64,000 nucleotides of DNA, from positions 372,001 to 436,000 of the forward strand of contig NZ_JADDXU010000001.1 in the NCBI RefSeq assembly GCF_015163075.1, read 5' to 3'. The notes beneath the pieces are model-generated. The model ran no database searches. It saw only the letters and a program-made list of their open reading frames with translations, and was not told the DNA's origin. The first letter of the stretch is position 1. Each line of letters begins with the position of its first letter. Below, piece by piece: positions 52,937 to 63,762 of this stretch. The stretch comes from Streptomyces justiciae. GTDB taxonomy: Bacteria; Actinomycetota; Actinomycetes; Streptomycetales; Streptomycetaceae. The position numbers and the translations under genes are program-made.

Positions 52937-53786
52937 GGACGCGAGCACGCTCACGAGCGCGGAGAAGCGGCGCTTCGTGAAGGCGATGCTGGAGATCAAA
53001 CGGCGCGGCGAGTACGACGAGTTCGTACGGATGCACATCGACTTCTACGTCACCGACGGCGAGGGCGGACTCCGTACGGCCCACATGGCGCCCTCCTTCC
53101 TGCCCTGGCACCGCCGGTTCCTGCTGGACCTGGAGCGGGCGCTGCGCCGGGTCGACGCGTCGGTGACCGTGCCGTACTGGGACTGGACCAAGGACCGCAA
53201 GGCCGGTGCCGGGCCCTGGACCAAGGACCTGCTCGGCGGCACCGGACGGCGCTCGGACCGGCAGGTGACGACCGGGCCGTTCGCCTACGCGACGGGCAAC
53301 TGGACCATCAAGGAGGGCGTCACGGACGGGGAGTTCCTCACCCGGGACCTCGGCCGCGCCCGCGACCCGATCGAACTGCCGACCAAGGCCGAGCTGGAGT
53401 CGGCGCTCGCCGACCCGGTCTACGACGTCTCGCCCTGGGACTCGACGTCGGCGAAGGGGTTCCGCAACCGACTGGAGGGGTGGGGGAGCGGGCGGGGGTC
53501 CGCCGCCTGGCGCAATCACAACCGGGTGCACCGCTGGGTCGGCGGTGTCATGGTCGGCGGCGCGTCCGTCAACGACCCGGTGTTCTGGATGCACCACGCG
53601 TTCGTCGACCTGCAGTGGTCCCGCTGGCAGCGCCGGCATCCCGGCGCCCGCTATCTGCCCGCGAAGCCGATGGAGCCGGGCAGTGCGCAGTACCGGCGGA
53701 TCGTGGCGCGGCACGAGAAGTTGCCGCCGTGGGACGTGACGCCGGACTCGCTGGAGGATGTCAGCAGGATCTACCGGTACGCGTGA
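52920..53786 (+). CDS. melC2: tyrosinase
   Basis: A 288-residue binuclear type 3 copper enzyme that oxidises tyrosine to melanin precursors. CuA ligands are His39, His55 and His64 (MHIDFY, TAHMAPSFLPWHRRF); CuB ligands are in NHNRVHRWVGG and DPVFWMHHAFVD. It has no signal peptide and should be exported with MelC1. The ATG at 52920 lies inside the melC1 end; GGGGGGA precedes it, so expression is coupled. Length fits Streptomyces tyrosinases (about 275). Confidence 0.96.
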   Translation: MAYVRKDASTLTSAEKRRFVKAMLEIKRRGEYDEFVRMHIDFYVTDGEGGLRTAHMAPSFLPWHRRFLLDLERALRRVDASVTVPYWDWTKDRKAGAGPWTKDLLGGTGRRSDRQVTTGPFAYATGNWTIKEGVTDGEFLTRDLGRARDPIELPTKAELESALADPVYDVSPWDSTSAKGFRNRLEGWGSGRGSAAWRNHNRVHRWVGGVMVGGASVNDPVFWMHHAFVDLQWSRWQRRHPGARYLPAKPMEPGSAQYRRIVARHEKLPPWDVTPDSLEDVSRIYRYA

Positions 53787-53807
53787 CCCCTTCCCGGGGG
53801 GCATGGG

Positions 53808-53840
53808 AAGAGCCCCGGCGCTCGGAGTGCCGGGGCTCTT
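53808..53840. terminator. bidirectional terminator, melC2 / chaplin
   Basis: A perfect 12-bp stem (AAGAGCCCCGGC / GCCGGGGCTCTT) between convergent genes; T-rich and A-rich ends suit both directions. Confidence 0.9.
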
Positions 53841-53856
53841 CGGTACGGACGGGACG

Positions 53857-54138
53857 TCAGTCGCCGTAGCCGTAGCCGCCCTTGTCGTCGTGACCGTCGC
53901 TGATGTTGGCGCAGGTGTTGCCGAACGCCGGGTTCAGCAGACCGACCAGGTTGGCGGTGTTGCCGCACACGTTGACCGGCACGTGGATCGGGACCTGGAC
54001 GAGGTTGCCCGACAGGACGCCCGGCGAGCCGACGGCCTCACCGTGGGCGCCCGCGTCCGCCATGGCCAGACCGGCGCCGCCGAGCGCCATGGCACCGGCG
54101 CCGAGGGCGACACCGGCAGCCTTCGCGATGCGAGACAT
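53857..54138 (-). CDS. short chaplin with acidic Tyr/His tail (ChpG-like)
   Basis: A 93-residue chaplin: signal SRIAKAAGVALGAGAMALGG to AMA and one domain (SPGVLSGNLVQVPIHVP, CGNTANLVGLLNPAFGN, C), followed by the extra tail ISDGHDDKGGYGYGD. AAAAGGAGAACGTG precedes the ATG at 54138. The tail, with two Tyr and clustered Asp/His, is absent from the other short chaplins here; from memory S. coelicolor ChpG has a similar tail. It is convergent with the tyrosinase operon. Confidence 0.95.
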   Translation of the reverse strand: MSRIAKAAGVALGAGAMALGGAGLAMADAGAHGEAVGSPGVLSGNLVQVPIHVPVNVCGNTANLVGLLNPAFGNTCANISDGHDDKGGYGYGD

Positions 54139-54198
54139 CACGTTCTCCTTTTGGATCGATGACCGCGCGGCAGCAGGACGAGCCACCGCACTGCCGGT

Positions 54199-54226
54199 TC
54201 AACGCCGCCGCTCACCACTGGTAACG
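54199..54226 (-). promoter_or_regulatory. chaplin promoter, sigma-BldN-like
   Basis: On the minus strand, -35 CGTTAC (54226-54221), 16-bp spacer, -10 CGTTGA (54204-54199), about 60 nt before the start codon. Confidence 0.6.
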
Positions 54227-54323
54227 GCGATCATGTGCGGATCACCCTTTTTGAACAGGGGGTCGCCTGGAGGGGGCGGAAAATCGCTTAGCCGGGGTGT
54301 GGGCCCTCCACTAGCCTCCGGGC

Positions 54324-54884
54324 ATGGCTACCGACCAACTCATCCGTCTGTTCACCGACGAGAACCGGGTGCGGGTCTTCGCCGCGGTCGCACTGGGGGC
54401 CGGTACCCCGGAGGAGGTCGCGCGGGCGGCCGGCGTACCCGCGAAGGAAACGGCCCTGGCCCTGCTGAAGCTGCGTGAGCAGGGGGTGGTGAGGGCGACG
54501 GCGGCGGACGCTGACGGGGGCGAGACTCGGCTGGCCGTCGCCTACGACCTGTTCCGTCAGTACGCGCGCGAGGATCGGGAGGCGACGCGGGCCGCCGGGA
54601 ACCCGGGGTCGGGGGACGAGGACACCGACCAGCTCCTGCGGACCTTCGTACGGGACGGCCGACTCGTACGCCTGCCCGCGCAGTGGACCCGTAAGAAGCG
54701 GGTACTGAAACACATCGCCGAGCAGACCTTCGAACCGGGCGTCGAGTACCCGGAACGGACGGTCAACGAGAAGCTCCGGGCCTGGTGCGAAGACGGCGAC
54801 ACCGACCATGTGACGCTCCGGCGCTACCTGGTGGACTTGCAGCATCTGCGACGGAGCGAGGGAGTTTACCGGCGGGTGGCCTGA
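54324..54884 (+). CDS. DUF2087 protein with N-terminal HTH
   Basis: A 186-residue protein. The first 70 residues look like an ArsR/MarR-type winged helix (LIRLFTDENRVRVFAAVALG, EEVARAAGVPAKETALALLKLREQGVV). The C-terminal 80 residues match DUF2087: LLRTFVRDGRLVRLPAQWTRKKRVLKHIAEQTFEPGVEY is split by the conserved Arg/Lys and ends YLVDLQHLRRSEGVYRRV. It is probably a transcription regulator of unknown target. Confidence 0.82.
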   Translation: MATDQLIRLFTDENRVRVFAAVALGAGTPEEVARAAGVPAKETALALLKLREQGVVRATAADADGGETRLAVAYDLFRQYAREDREATRAAGNPGSGDEDTDQLLRTFVRDGRLVRLPAQWTRKKRVLKHIAEQTFEPGVEYPERTVNEKLRAWCEDGDTDHVTLRRYLVDLQHLRRSEGVYRRVA

Positions 54885-54906
54885 ACATCGCATTGCGAGA
54901 AAAGGG

Positions 54907-54979
54907 CGCCCCCGGCAGGACTCGAACCTGCGGCCAAGCGCTTAGAAGGCGCCTGCTCTATCCACTGAGCTACGGGGGC
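54907..54979 (-). tRNA. tRNA-Arg (TCT)
   Basis: A 73-nt cloverleaf on the minus strand: acceptor GCCCCCG / CGGGGGC, D arm GCTC / GAGC, anticodon loop CTTCTAA with anticodon TCT (reads AGA), T arm GCAGG-TTCGAGT-CCTGC. CCA is not encoded. AGA is a rare Arg codon in such GC-rich genomes. Confidence 0.97.
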
Positions 54980-55035
54980 CGGTGTGGTGGCCTCGTGTCT
55001 GGTGCCCGGGTGTGGGCTGATCCGTGACGTTGCCG

Positions 55036-55068
55036 GGGACAAGGATAGGGCTCCCGGATCCTTGTCCC
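55036..55068. terminator. hairpin upstream of tRNA-Arg
   Basis: A perfect 11-bp stem (GGGACAAGGAT / ATCCTTGTCCC) 57 bp on the 5' side of the minus-strand tRNA, within the 400-bp region before the dynamin-like gene. It may end plus-strand transcription from the DUF2087 gene. Nothing else is evident between 54980 and 55302. Confidence 0.55.
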
Positions 55069-55302
55069 TGTTGCTTCGCCTCCGTGGCTCAATGTGGAGG
55101 TTCGGTGAAGCGGTCCTGATAATCGCAGGCAGGTACGAATCGTGCATCGCTTTTGGCGTCTCACGCCACGGGTGTTGTGTACTCGTTATGCCTGGACTAT
55201 GCCGTTGTCCCGGTCACCCCTTCCGTCCCTTGTGTCCTGTCGGCGCGCAGACATGCTCATATGCTTCAGAAATCCCCTAAAATTGGGCATTCTTCGCATG
55301 TG

Positions 55303-56907
55303 GTGACCTTGGACGTACGGCCTCAGCTGCTCGACGCACTCTCCGCCCTGCGCGACCGTGTCGCCGCCGCACGCTTCCCGCTGCCCCTCCCAGGGGCTCC
55401 ACGCGCGCGTGCCAACCGCGACGAACTGCTCGCCCAGCTCGACGACTACTTGGTGCCCCGCCTACGGCAACCCGAAGCGCCTCTGCTGGCCGTGGTGGGA
55501 GGTTCGACCGGGGCCGGGAAGTCGACCCTCGTCAACTCCCTTGTGGGGCGCCGGGTCAGCGAGGCCGGTGTGCTGCGACCCACTACCCGCACGCCGGTGC
55601 TCGTGTGCCATCCGGAGGACCATCACTGGTTCAGCGGCATGCGGGTCCTGCCCGACCTCACGCGCGTGTGGGTGCCCCAGCAGGACGGCGGCGACGACCT
55701 GTTGCTGCCCGGCGAGGACCCCACGCGCGTGCTGCGCGTCGAGACCGCCGACACCCTCCCGCCCGGCCTCGCCCTCCTCGACGCCCCCGACGTCGACTCC
55801 CTCGTCGCCGACAACCGCACCCTGGCCGCCGAACTCATCTGCGCGGCCGACATCTGGGTCATGGTGACCACCGCCGCGCGGTACGCCGACGCCGTCCCCT
55901 GGCATCTGCTGCGCACCGCCAAGGAGTACGACGCCACCCTCGTGACCGTCCTCGACCGGGTGCCCCACCAGGTCGTCTCCGAGGTGTCGCGCCAGTACGC
56001 CGCCCTGCTCACCAAGGCGGGACTCGGCGACGTACCCCGGTTCACCGTGCCCGAGCTGCCCGAGTCCGCCTGGGGCGGCGGACTGCTGCCCGCCACCGCC
56101 GTGGCGCCGCTCAGGACCTGGCTCGTGCACCAGGCCCAGGACCCCGCCTCCCGGCAGCACACCCTCGCGCGCACCGCGCGCGGCGTCCTCGACTCCCTCA
56201 AGGCCCGCATGCCCGAACTCGCCGGCGCCGCCGCCGCCCAGTACGCCGCCGCGCTGCGGCTCACCGCCGCCGTCGACGGGGCGTACGACAGCGAGCACGC
56301 GCGCGTGCGGGGGCGGTTGCAGGCCGGGGCCGTACTGGCGGGGGACGCGCTCAAGCGGTGGCGGGCCTTTCCGCTCGACTGCTCCGCCGCGGAACTTCTC
56401 GACGCGCTCGTGGAGAGCCTCGCCGCGCTCCTGCTGTGCGCCGTCACCGCCGCCGACGAACGCGTCGACGAGGCCTGGCGGCGCGAACCCGCGGCGGGCG
56501 CCCCGGAACTCACCGGCCGGGACCCGGCACTGGAGACCCCCGAGCACCGGATCGGGCTCGCCGTACGGCGCTGGCGGCGCGAGCTCGAGGAGTACGCCGA
56601 GGAAGAGGTGCGCGACCTGGAACGGAGTGTCGCACCCGACCCCGAGGTGATCGCCGCCCTCGTCGCCACCGCGCTGCTCGGCGGCCGTCGCGCGCGGACC
56701 GCCGGTGAGGGCCTCGCCGAGCGCCTCGGCGCCCACGGCGCGCTGCGGTTGCGCGACCGGGGCGGGCGGCTGCTCACCGAGCACCTGGACCGGGTCGTGC
56801 ACGCCGAACGCGAGCGCCGTCTCGCGCCGCTCGACGCGCTCGACGTACACCCCGAACCCCAGGCCGAACTCATCGCCGCGCTGTCCGTACTGCAGAAGGA
56901 GAGGTGA
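55303..56907 (+). CDS. dynA: dynamin-like GTPase, soluble partner
   Basis: A dynamin-family GTPase of about 534 residues with P-loop [10 protein letters not shown] (66-75), switch region [14 protein letters not shown]3-like LLDAPDVDS and G4-like VTVLDRVPH. No membrane helix is visible. With the next gene it matches the DynA/DynB pair that supports FtsZ rings in sporulation septation in S. venezuelae (from memory). The start is uncertain: GTG 55303 or 55300, or ATG 55261; none has a good ribosome binding site. Confidence 0.83.
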   Translation: MTLDVRPQLLDALSALRDRVAAARFPLPLPGAPRARANRDELLAQLDDYLVPRLRQPEAPLLAVVGGSTGAGKSTLVNSLVGRRVSEAGVLRPTTRTPVLVCHPEDHHWFSGMRVLPDLTRVWVPQQDGGDDLLLPGEDPTRVLRVETADTLPPGLALLDAPDVDSLVADNRTLAAELICAADIWVMVTTAARYADAVPWHLLRTAKEYDATLVTVLDRVPHQVVSEVSRQYAALLTKAGLGDVPRFTVPELPESAWGGGLLPATAVAPLRTWLVHQAQDPASRQHTLARTARGVLDSLKARMPELAGAAAAQYAAALRLTAAVDGAYDSEHARVRGRLQAGAVLAGDALKRWRAFPLDCSAAELLDALVESLAALLLCAVTAADERVDEAWRREPAAGAPELTGRDPALETPEHRIGLAVRRWRRELEEYAEEEVRDLERSVAPDPEVIAALVATALLGGRRARTAGEGLAERLGAHGALRLRDRGGRLLTEHLDRVVHAERERRLAPLDALDVHPEPQAELIAALSVLQKER

Positions 56908-56910
56908 CCG

Positions 56911-58893
56911 GTGACCGCCGTCACTGACCAGGACCACACCGATCACACCGATCGCGCCGATCACACCGATCACGCCGCTCATCCTGCTGATCACGCGGAG
57001 GAGGCCGTTTCCGAGGGGGGGAGCGGGGAGGACGGGGGTGGGGCTCCGGTGGAGGGTGGTGCCTCGGGCGCCGTAGAGGTCGTAGAGACGGAAGGAGTCG
57101 TAGAGACGGAAGAGGTCGTGGAGGTCGAGGAAAGCGTGGAGGGCGCGCACGCGCGCGTGGGGGACGACTCCTGCGGGCGTACGGACTCCTCCGGGGCCTG
57201 GGACGACGGGCTGATCGCGCGGCGGGTGAACGAGACCGCCGGGGGTGAGCCGGTCGCCGTCGTGGAGGCGCGGGGGGCCGGGGCGCCGGTGGCCGCGCCC
57301 TTGGCGTACGACGGGGCGCTGCGGTCGCGGCTCGACGCGTTGCGGGAGCTCGTGGGGCTCTCCCGTACCCGGCTCGACAGCCGGACGCTCTCCGAGGCGG
57401 GCCGGGTGCTCGACGAGGCGGCCGCGCGGCGCAGGCTGTCCGGGCAGCACACGGTCGTCGCCATCGCGGGCGCGACCGGCAGCGGCAAGTCGCAGCTGTT
57501 CAACGCGCTGGCCGGGGTGACGATCTCGGAGACGGGGGTACGACGGCCGACCACCGCCGCGCCCATCGCGTGCAGCTGGAGCGACGGTTCGGCCTCGCTC
57601 ATCGAGCGGCTCGGCATTCCGCCGCGGCTGCGGCGGCGTCCCCTGCAGAGCGCCGAGATGGAGGCGCAGTTGCGTGGGCTGGTCCTTGTCGACCTGCCCG
57701 ATCACGACTCGGCGGCCGTGCAGCACCGGGAGCAGGTCGACCGGGTCCTGGCGCTGGTCGATGCCGTGATCTGGGTCGTCGATCCTGAGAAGTACGCGGA
57801 CGCGGTGCTGCACGAGCGCTATCTGCGGCCCATGGCGGGTCACGCGGAGGTCATGTTCGTCGTCCTCAACCAGATCGACCGGCTGCCCGGCGAGGCCACC
57901 GATCAGGTCCTCGACGATCTGCGGCGGCTCCTCGACGAGGACGGGATCGCGCTGGGGGAGTACGGCGAGCCGGGCGCGACCGTGCTGGCGCTGTCCGCGC
58001 TCACCGGCGACGGCGTGGGTGAACTGCGGGAGGCGCTCGGGCAGTTCGTGGCGGAGCGCGGGGCGCCCGCGCGCCGGATCTCCGCCGACGTGGACGCCGC
58101 CGCGTGGCGCCTGCGGCCCGTGTACGCGACCGGGCGGCGGACCGGGCTGAGCGAGGAGGCGCGGGACGAGTTCGCCGTGCGGCTCGCCGACGCGGTCGGC
58201 GCGACGGCGGCCGGGGAGGCGGCCGAGCGGGCCTGGCTGCGCAACGCCAACCGCGCGTGCGGGACGCCGTGGCTGCGGCTGTGGCGGTGGTACCAGGTCC
58301 GGCTCGAACCGGTCACCGGGCGGCTGCCGTTGCGCGCCCAGGCCGAGGAGGAGGCGACCGCGCGGCAGCGCGTCGAGCAGGCGGTGCGGACCGTCGCCGA
58401 CCGGGCCTCCGCCGGGCTGCCCGCGCCGTGGGCGCAGGCGGTGCGGGAGGCGGCTGTACGGGGCTCGCAGGGGCTGCCCGAGGCGCTGGACGAGCTGGCG
58501 GCGCGGGCCGGACTGCCGCCGGGGCGGCCGCCGCGGCCGGGGTGGTGGCCGGCGGCCGTGCTCGCGCAGGCGTCCATGACGCTGCTTCAGATCGTGGGTG
58601 GGCTGTGGCTGGTCGGGCAGATCGTCGGCTTCATGGCGCCGAACCTCGGGGTGCCGGTGCTGCTGATGGTGGCCGGGATCATTGGTGGTCCGCTGGTGGA
58701 GTGGAGCTGCCGGATCGCGGCCCGGGGGCCGGCGAGACGGTACGGCATGGAGGCGGAGCGGCGGCTCCGGGAGGCGGCGGCCGGGTGCGGGCGGGCCCGG
58801 GTGCTGGATCCGGTGGCGGCGGAGTTGCTGCGGTACCGGGAGGTTCGGGAGCAGTACGGGAGGGTTTTGGGGGTGGAGGCCGGGGTGCGGTGA
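56911..58893 (+). CDS. dynB: membrane-anchored dynamin-like GTPase
   Basis: A 660-residue GTPase with P-loop GATGSGKSQ (187-194), TGVRRPTTAAPIA switch, LVDLPDHDS and FVVLNQIDRL. Two membrane helices lie near 555-590 (TLLQIVGGLWLVGQIVG and VPVLLMVAGIIGGPLV). The start GTG at 56911 is 3 bp after the first gene; AAGGAGAGG overlaps the stop. The N-terminal 150 residues are acidic, beginning with a His/Asp repeat tract from a 9-bp repeat. It likely pairs with the upstream gene at septa. Confidence 0.86.
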   Translation: MTAVTDQDHTDHTDRADHTDHAAHPADHAEEAVSEGGSGEDGGGAPVEGGASGAVEVVETEGVVETEEVVEVEESVEGAHARVGDDSCGRTDSSGAWDDGLIARRVNETAGGEPVAVVEARGAGAPVAAPLAYDGALRSRLDALRELVGLSRTRLDSRTLSEAGRVLDEAAARRRLSGQHTVVAIAGATGSGKSQLFNALAGVTISETGVRRPTTAAPIACSWSDGSASLIERLGIPPRLRRRPLQSAEMEAQLRGLVLVDLPDHDSAAVQHREQVDRVLALVDAVIWVVDPEKYADAVLHERYLRPMAGHAEVMFVVLNQIDRLPGEATDQVLDDLRRLLDEDGIALGEYGEPGATVLALSALTGDGVGELREALGQFVAERGAPARRISADVDAAAWRLRPVYATGRRTGLSEEARDEFAVRLADAVGATAAGEAAERAWLRNANRACGTPWLRLWRWYQVRLEPVTGRLPLRAQAEEEATARQRVEQAVRTVADRASAGLPAPWAQAVREAAVRGSQGLPEALDELAARAGLPPGRPPRPGWWPAAVLAQASMTLLQIVGGLWLVGQIVGFMAPNLGVPVLLMVAGIIGGPLVEWSCRIAARGPARRYGMEAERRLREAAAGCGRARVLDPVAAELLRYREVREQYGRVLGVEAGVR

Positions 58894-58895
58894 GG

Positions 58896-59140
58896 CCGGT
58901 TCCGTGGGTGGGGCGCGGCCGTCCGGTTCCCGTGGGTGGGGTGCGTTGAGCCGGTTTCGGTGGGTGGGGCGCTCGTGCCGGTTCCCCTCGGGGGCTGGGG
59001 CCGCCCGGTTCCCGAGGGCGGGTCGCTCGGGCCGGGTTCCTAGGGGTGGGGCGCCGGGCCGGGTTCCTACGGGTGGGGCGCTCGGGCCGGGTCCTCGTGG
59101 TTGGGGCCCTGGGGCTGGGTTCCCGGGGGTGGGTCGCTCG
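58896..59140. repeat. minisatellite of nine 27-bp units
   Basis: Nine degenerate units of 26-29 bp, each roughly CCGGGTTCCCGTGGGTGGGGCGCTCGG with the CCGG start and GTGGGG core. It fills the gap from the end of dynB toward ssbB (490 bp, otherwise empty apart from the ssbB leader). No coding sense. Confidence 0.8.
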
Positions 59141-59383
59141 TTGGGGTGGCGGGGTTTTCCACAGGTGGGCGGTGGTCCACAGCGCTCAGCGGGCTCGGCC
59201 CGGCGGAGGCAGTCTGGCTCCACGGCGATCGCGGCGGACGCGGTCGACGGGACAGGAGACGGACGCAGCCGTACGGGACGGGCCCGTACGACGGACGCAG
59301 CCGTGCGGTACGAGCCGTGCGCGTGTCCGCCGTCCGCTATCCGCCCGGTGCGGAGGGCCGGCCGGGCGAGGGAGGGGTTCGAG

Positions 59384-59851
59384 ATGAACGAGACGATCGT
59401 GTGTGTGGTGGGCAACGTGGCGACGCAGCCGGTGTACCGGGAGCTGGCGGCCGGGCCGTCGGCGCGATTCCGGCTGGCGGTGACCCAGCGCTACTGGGAC
59501 CGCGAGAAGAGCGCGTGGACGGACGGGCACACCAACTTCTTCACCGTGTGGGCCAATCGGCAGCTCGCCACGAACGCGGCGGCCTCGCTGAACGTGGGCG
59601 ACCCGGTGGTGGTCCAGGGCCGGCTGAAGGTCCGGTCGGACGTGCGCGAGGGGCAGAACTGGACCTCGGCCGACATCGACGCCGTGGCCATCGGGCACGA
59701 CCTGGCGCGCGGGACGGCCATGTTCCGGCGCGGGCAGAAACCGGAGGCGGGGGCGGCGGACACGACCCCGGCCCAGCCGGAGCCGAACTGGGAGACACCC
59801 GTGGGTGACGGTGCCGGCCAACAGGAGCCGGAGCCCGTCGCGGTGACGTGA
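59384..59851 (+). CDS. ssbB: single-stranded DNA-binding protein, SsbB type
   Basis: A 155-residue OB-fold protein: NETIVCVVGNVATQPVYREL, FRLAVTQRYWDREKSAWTDG, FFTVWANRQLATNAAASLNVGDPVVVQGRLKV. It lacks the acidic DDDIPF-like tail of essential SSBs, as expected for the paralogue SsbB, which acts in chromosome segregation during sporulation (from memory). GGAGGGG lies before ATG 59384. It stands next to the dynamin pair. Confidence 0.92.
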   Translation: MNETIVCVVGNVATQPVYRELAAGPSARFRLAVTQRYWDREKSAWTDGHTNFFTVWANRQLATNAAASLNVGDPVVVQGRLKVRSDVREGQNWTSADIDAVAIGHDLARGTAMFRRGQKPEAGAADTTPAQPEPNWETPVGDGAGQQEPEPVAVT

Positions 59852-60126
59852 CCTCAGTCGACCGCGGTGGACGGCGCCTTGTGCCGTACCGAAGTGCGGC
59901 TTATCGGCGAATGCTCCCTGAACTGCCCGGGTGGATTTGTCGATAAGCCCTGCTCGCGGGTGATCTTGGCGATAACGATTCCGAGTCGGATCGGCCGTGC
60001 GACCGCCTCACCGGGAACCGTGGTGCGGCGCTTCCTTAGGATGCCGAACGTGGCTCTCGGGGCTTCTGATTCTGCTGGTGGGACCGTTCCCCCCACGTCA
60101 ACGGGTCCTGCCTGAAGGGGAATTCT

Positions 60127-61545
60127 GTGTTTTCTTCGCTCTCTGCGCCCAGCACGCGGCGGTCGGCACGCGGACGAGGGGTGGCCCGGCTCGTCGCCGG
60201 GACGCTGATGTCCGGGCTTGTCGCGGCCGGTGTGCTGGCCGGTGCCGGCACGGCCGCCGCCGGTGACGGGACGGCGCAGGTCCAGGGCGGGGCGACCGCG
60301 ACCATAGGCGGCCTGAAGACGTACGGCACGGCAGTCATACACGACGACTCCGGGGACATGGAGGTCTCGGCGGGTCTGTTCGAGATGTCCGTCGAGGGGG
60401 GCGGCATGCTCCAGACGTACTGCGTCGACCTCTACAACCCGACCCAGCGGGACGCCAAGTACCACGAGACGCCCTGGAGCGGGACCTCGCTGGGCGCCAA
60501 CCAGGACGCCGGCAAGATCCGTTGGATCCTGCAGAACTCCTATCCGCAGGTGAACGACCTCGCGGCGCTCGCCGCGAAGGCGGGCATCGGCAGCGGCCTC
60601 ACCGAGCAGGACGCGGCGGCCGGTACGCAGGTGGCCATCTGGCGCTACTCGGACGGCGCGGACGTCGACGCCGCCGACCCGCAGGCGGAGAAGCTCGCCG
60701 ACTACCTCCATGACAACGCCCGCGCGCTGGCGGAGCCCTCGGCCTCGCTGACGCTCTCGCCGGCCGCGGTGTCCGGTCGCTCCGGGGGGCTCCTCGGGCC
60801 GGTGACGGTGCACACCGACGCGGACAGCGTGACGGTGACGCCTCCGGCGGACGCCGTCACCAGCGGGGTGCGGATCGTCGGCAAGAACGGCATGGACCTC
60901 ACGTCCGCGAAGGACGGCAGCCAGATCTTCTTCGAGATCCCCGAGGACGCGGCGGCCGGGTCGGCCGAGGTGGCTGTGCAGGCGTCCACCACCGTGCCGG
61001 TGGGCCGTGCCTTCACCTCGGAGAGCAGGAGCCAGACGCAGATCCTGGCCGGCTCCAGCGAGTCGACGGTGTCCGCGACGGCCAGCGCGACCTGGGCCGA
61101 CAAGGGCGCGATACCGGCCCTCTCCGCGGCGAAGAACTGCGCCGAGGGCGGCATCGACATCACCGCGGCGAACGAGGGCGACCAGCCGTTCACCTTCGAG
61201 CTGCTCGGCCTGGAGCACACCATCCCGGCAGGCGAGTCACGGACGGTGACGATCCCGCTCCAGGAGGACCAGGCGTACGACTTCACGATCACCGGCCCGG
61301 CCGGGCTGCAGAAGCGCTTCACAGGCGTCCTCGACTGCCAGACCCAGGGCAACGAGACCGGCGACACCACCCAGACCCTCAGCGAACCGAGCCCGGCCAC
61401 GGTGGGCGGCACCTCCACCGGCACCAACCTCGCCGAGACCGGCGCGTCCAGCGTGACGCCGGTGATCACGGGCGTGGCGGTGGCGCTGGTGGTGATCGGC
61501 GGGGCGGCGCTGGTGCTGACGCAGCGGCGGCGGACGCAGGACTGA
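60127..61545 (+). CDS. sortase-anchored thioester-domain (TQXA) surface protein
   Basis: A 472-residue wall-anchored protein: signal to about residue 46 (MSGLVAAGVLAGAGTAAAG), then a thioester domain whose Cys is in LQTYCVDLYNPT (about 100) and Gln in AAGTQVAIWRYSDG (about 170), immunoglobulin-like middle and C-terminal parts, LAETG sorting signal, hydrophobic helix and RRRTQD tail. The thioester can bond covalently to a surface. GAAGGGG precedes the GTG at 60127. LAETG fits class E sortase. The sortase is not in the window. Confidence 0.92.
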   Translation: MFSSLSAPSTRRSARGRGVARLVAGTLMSGLVAAGVLAGAGTAAAGDGTAQVQGGATATIGGLKTYGTAVIHDDSGDMEVSAGLFEMSVEGGGMLQTYCVDLYNPTQRDAKYHETPWSGTSLGANQDAGKIRWILQNSYPQVNDLAALAAKAGIGSGLTEQDAAAGTQVAIWRYSDGADVDAADPQAEKLADYLHDNARALAEPSASLTLSPAAVSGRSGGLLGPVTVHTDADSVTVTPPADAVTSGVRIVGKNGMDLTSAKDGSQIFFEIPEDAAAGSAEVAVQASTTVPVGRAFTSESRSQTQILAGSSESTVSATASATWADKGAIPALSAAKNCAEGGIDITAANEGDQPFTFELLGLEHTIPAGESRTVTIPLQEDQAYDFTITGPAGLQKRFTGVLDCQTQGNETGDTTQTLSEPSPATVGGTSTGTNLAETGASSVTPVITGVAVALVVIGGAALVLTQRRRTQD

Positions 61546-61677
61546 GCGGAGCCGGAGGGCCGGGGAAACCCCAGGTCACAGCCCCACGACCAAACGGGTT
61601 ACCACCCGAGGGTGGACGTCAGGCAAGATGGGGTGTATCTGCCCACTGCCAGATTTCAAGCTGCCGGACGGTTTCTC

Positions 61678-63342
<1,665 letters not shown>

Positions 63343-63348
63343 TCGATC

Positions 63349-63762
63349 TTGCGGCACCTCTACCACTGCCCGCTGCGCTGGGCGGACATGGACGCGTACG
63401 GCCACGTCAACAACGTGGTCTTCCTCCGCTACCTGGAGGAAGCTCGTATCGACTTCCTGTTCCGCCCGGAGAAGGACTTCAAGCAGGGGTCCGTGGTGGC
63501 GCGCCATGAGATCGACTACAAGCGGCAGCTCGTCCACCGGCACACGCCCGTGGCCATCGAGCTGTGGGTCACGGAGATAAGGGCCGCGTCCTTCACCATC
63601 GCCTATGAGGTGAAGGACGAGGATCTCGTGTACGTGCGGGCCTCGACCGTCATAGTGCCGTTCGACTTCGAGGCCCAGCGGCCGCGCCGGATCACCTCCG
63701 AGGAACGCGAGTTCCTGGAGGGATACCGGGACGACGACGAGGAGGAGGCCGTCGCCGCATGA
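63349..63762 (+). CDS. acyl-CoA thioesterase (YbgC/4HBT hotdog fold)
   Basis: A 137-residue hotdog-fold protein with the 4HBT motif WADMDAYGHVNNVVFLRYLEEAR, whose Asp is catalytic. It likely hydrolyses an acyl-CoA. The TTG start at 63349 lies 6 bp after ettA, and its stop overlaps the next gene (ATGA). The tail is strongly acidic. Substrate unknown. Confidence 0.9.
   Translation: MRHLYHCPLRWADMDAYGHVNNVVFLRYLEEARIDFLFRPEKDFKQGSVVARHEIDYKRQLVHRHTPVAIELWVTEIRAASFTIAYEVKDEDLVYVRASTVIVPFDFEAQRPRRITSEEREFLEGYRDDDEEEAVAA

Noticed and set aside
58896..59140. Possible coding extension of ssbB or a CRISPR array
   Set aside because: The frame that runs into ssbB encodes only Gly/Arg/Val repeats, and the repeats have no spacers.
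55462..59415. A 1317-codon minus-strand open frame
   Set aside because: It lies antisense to dynA and dynB and the minisatellite; its sequence is a shadow of the high-GC codons on the other strand.
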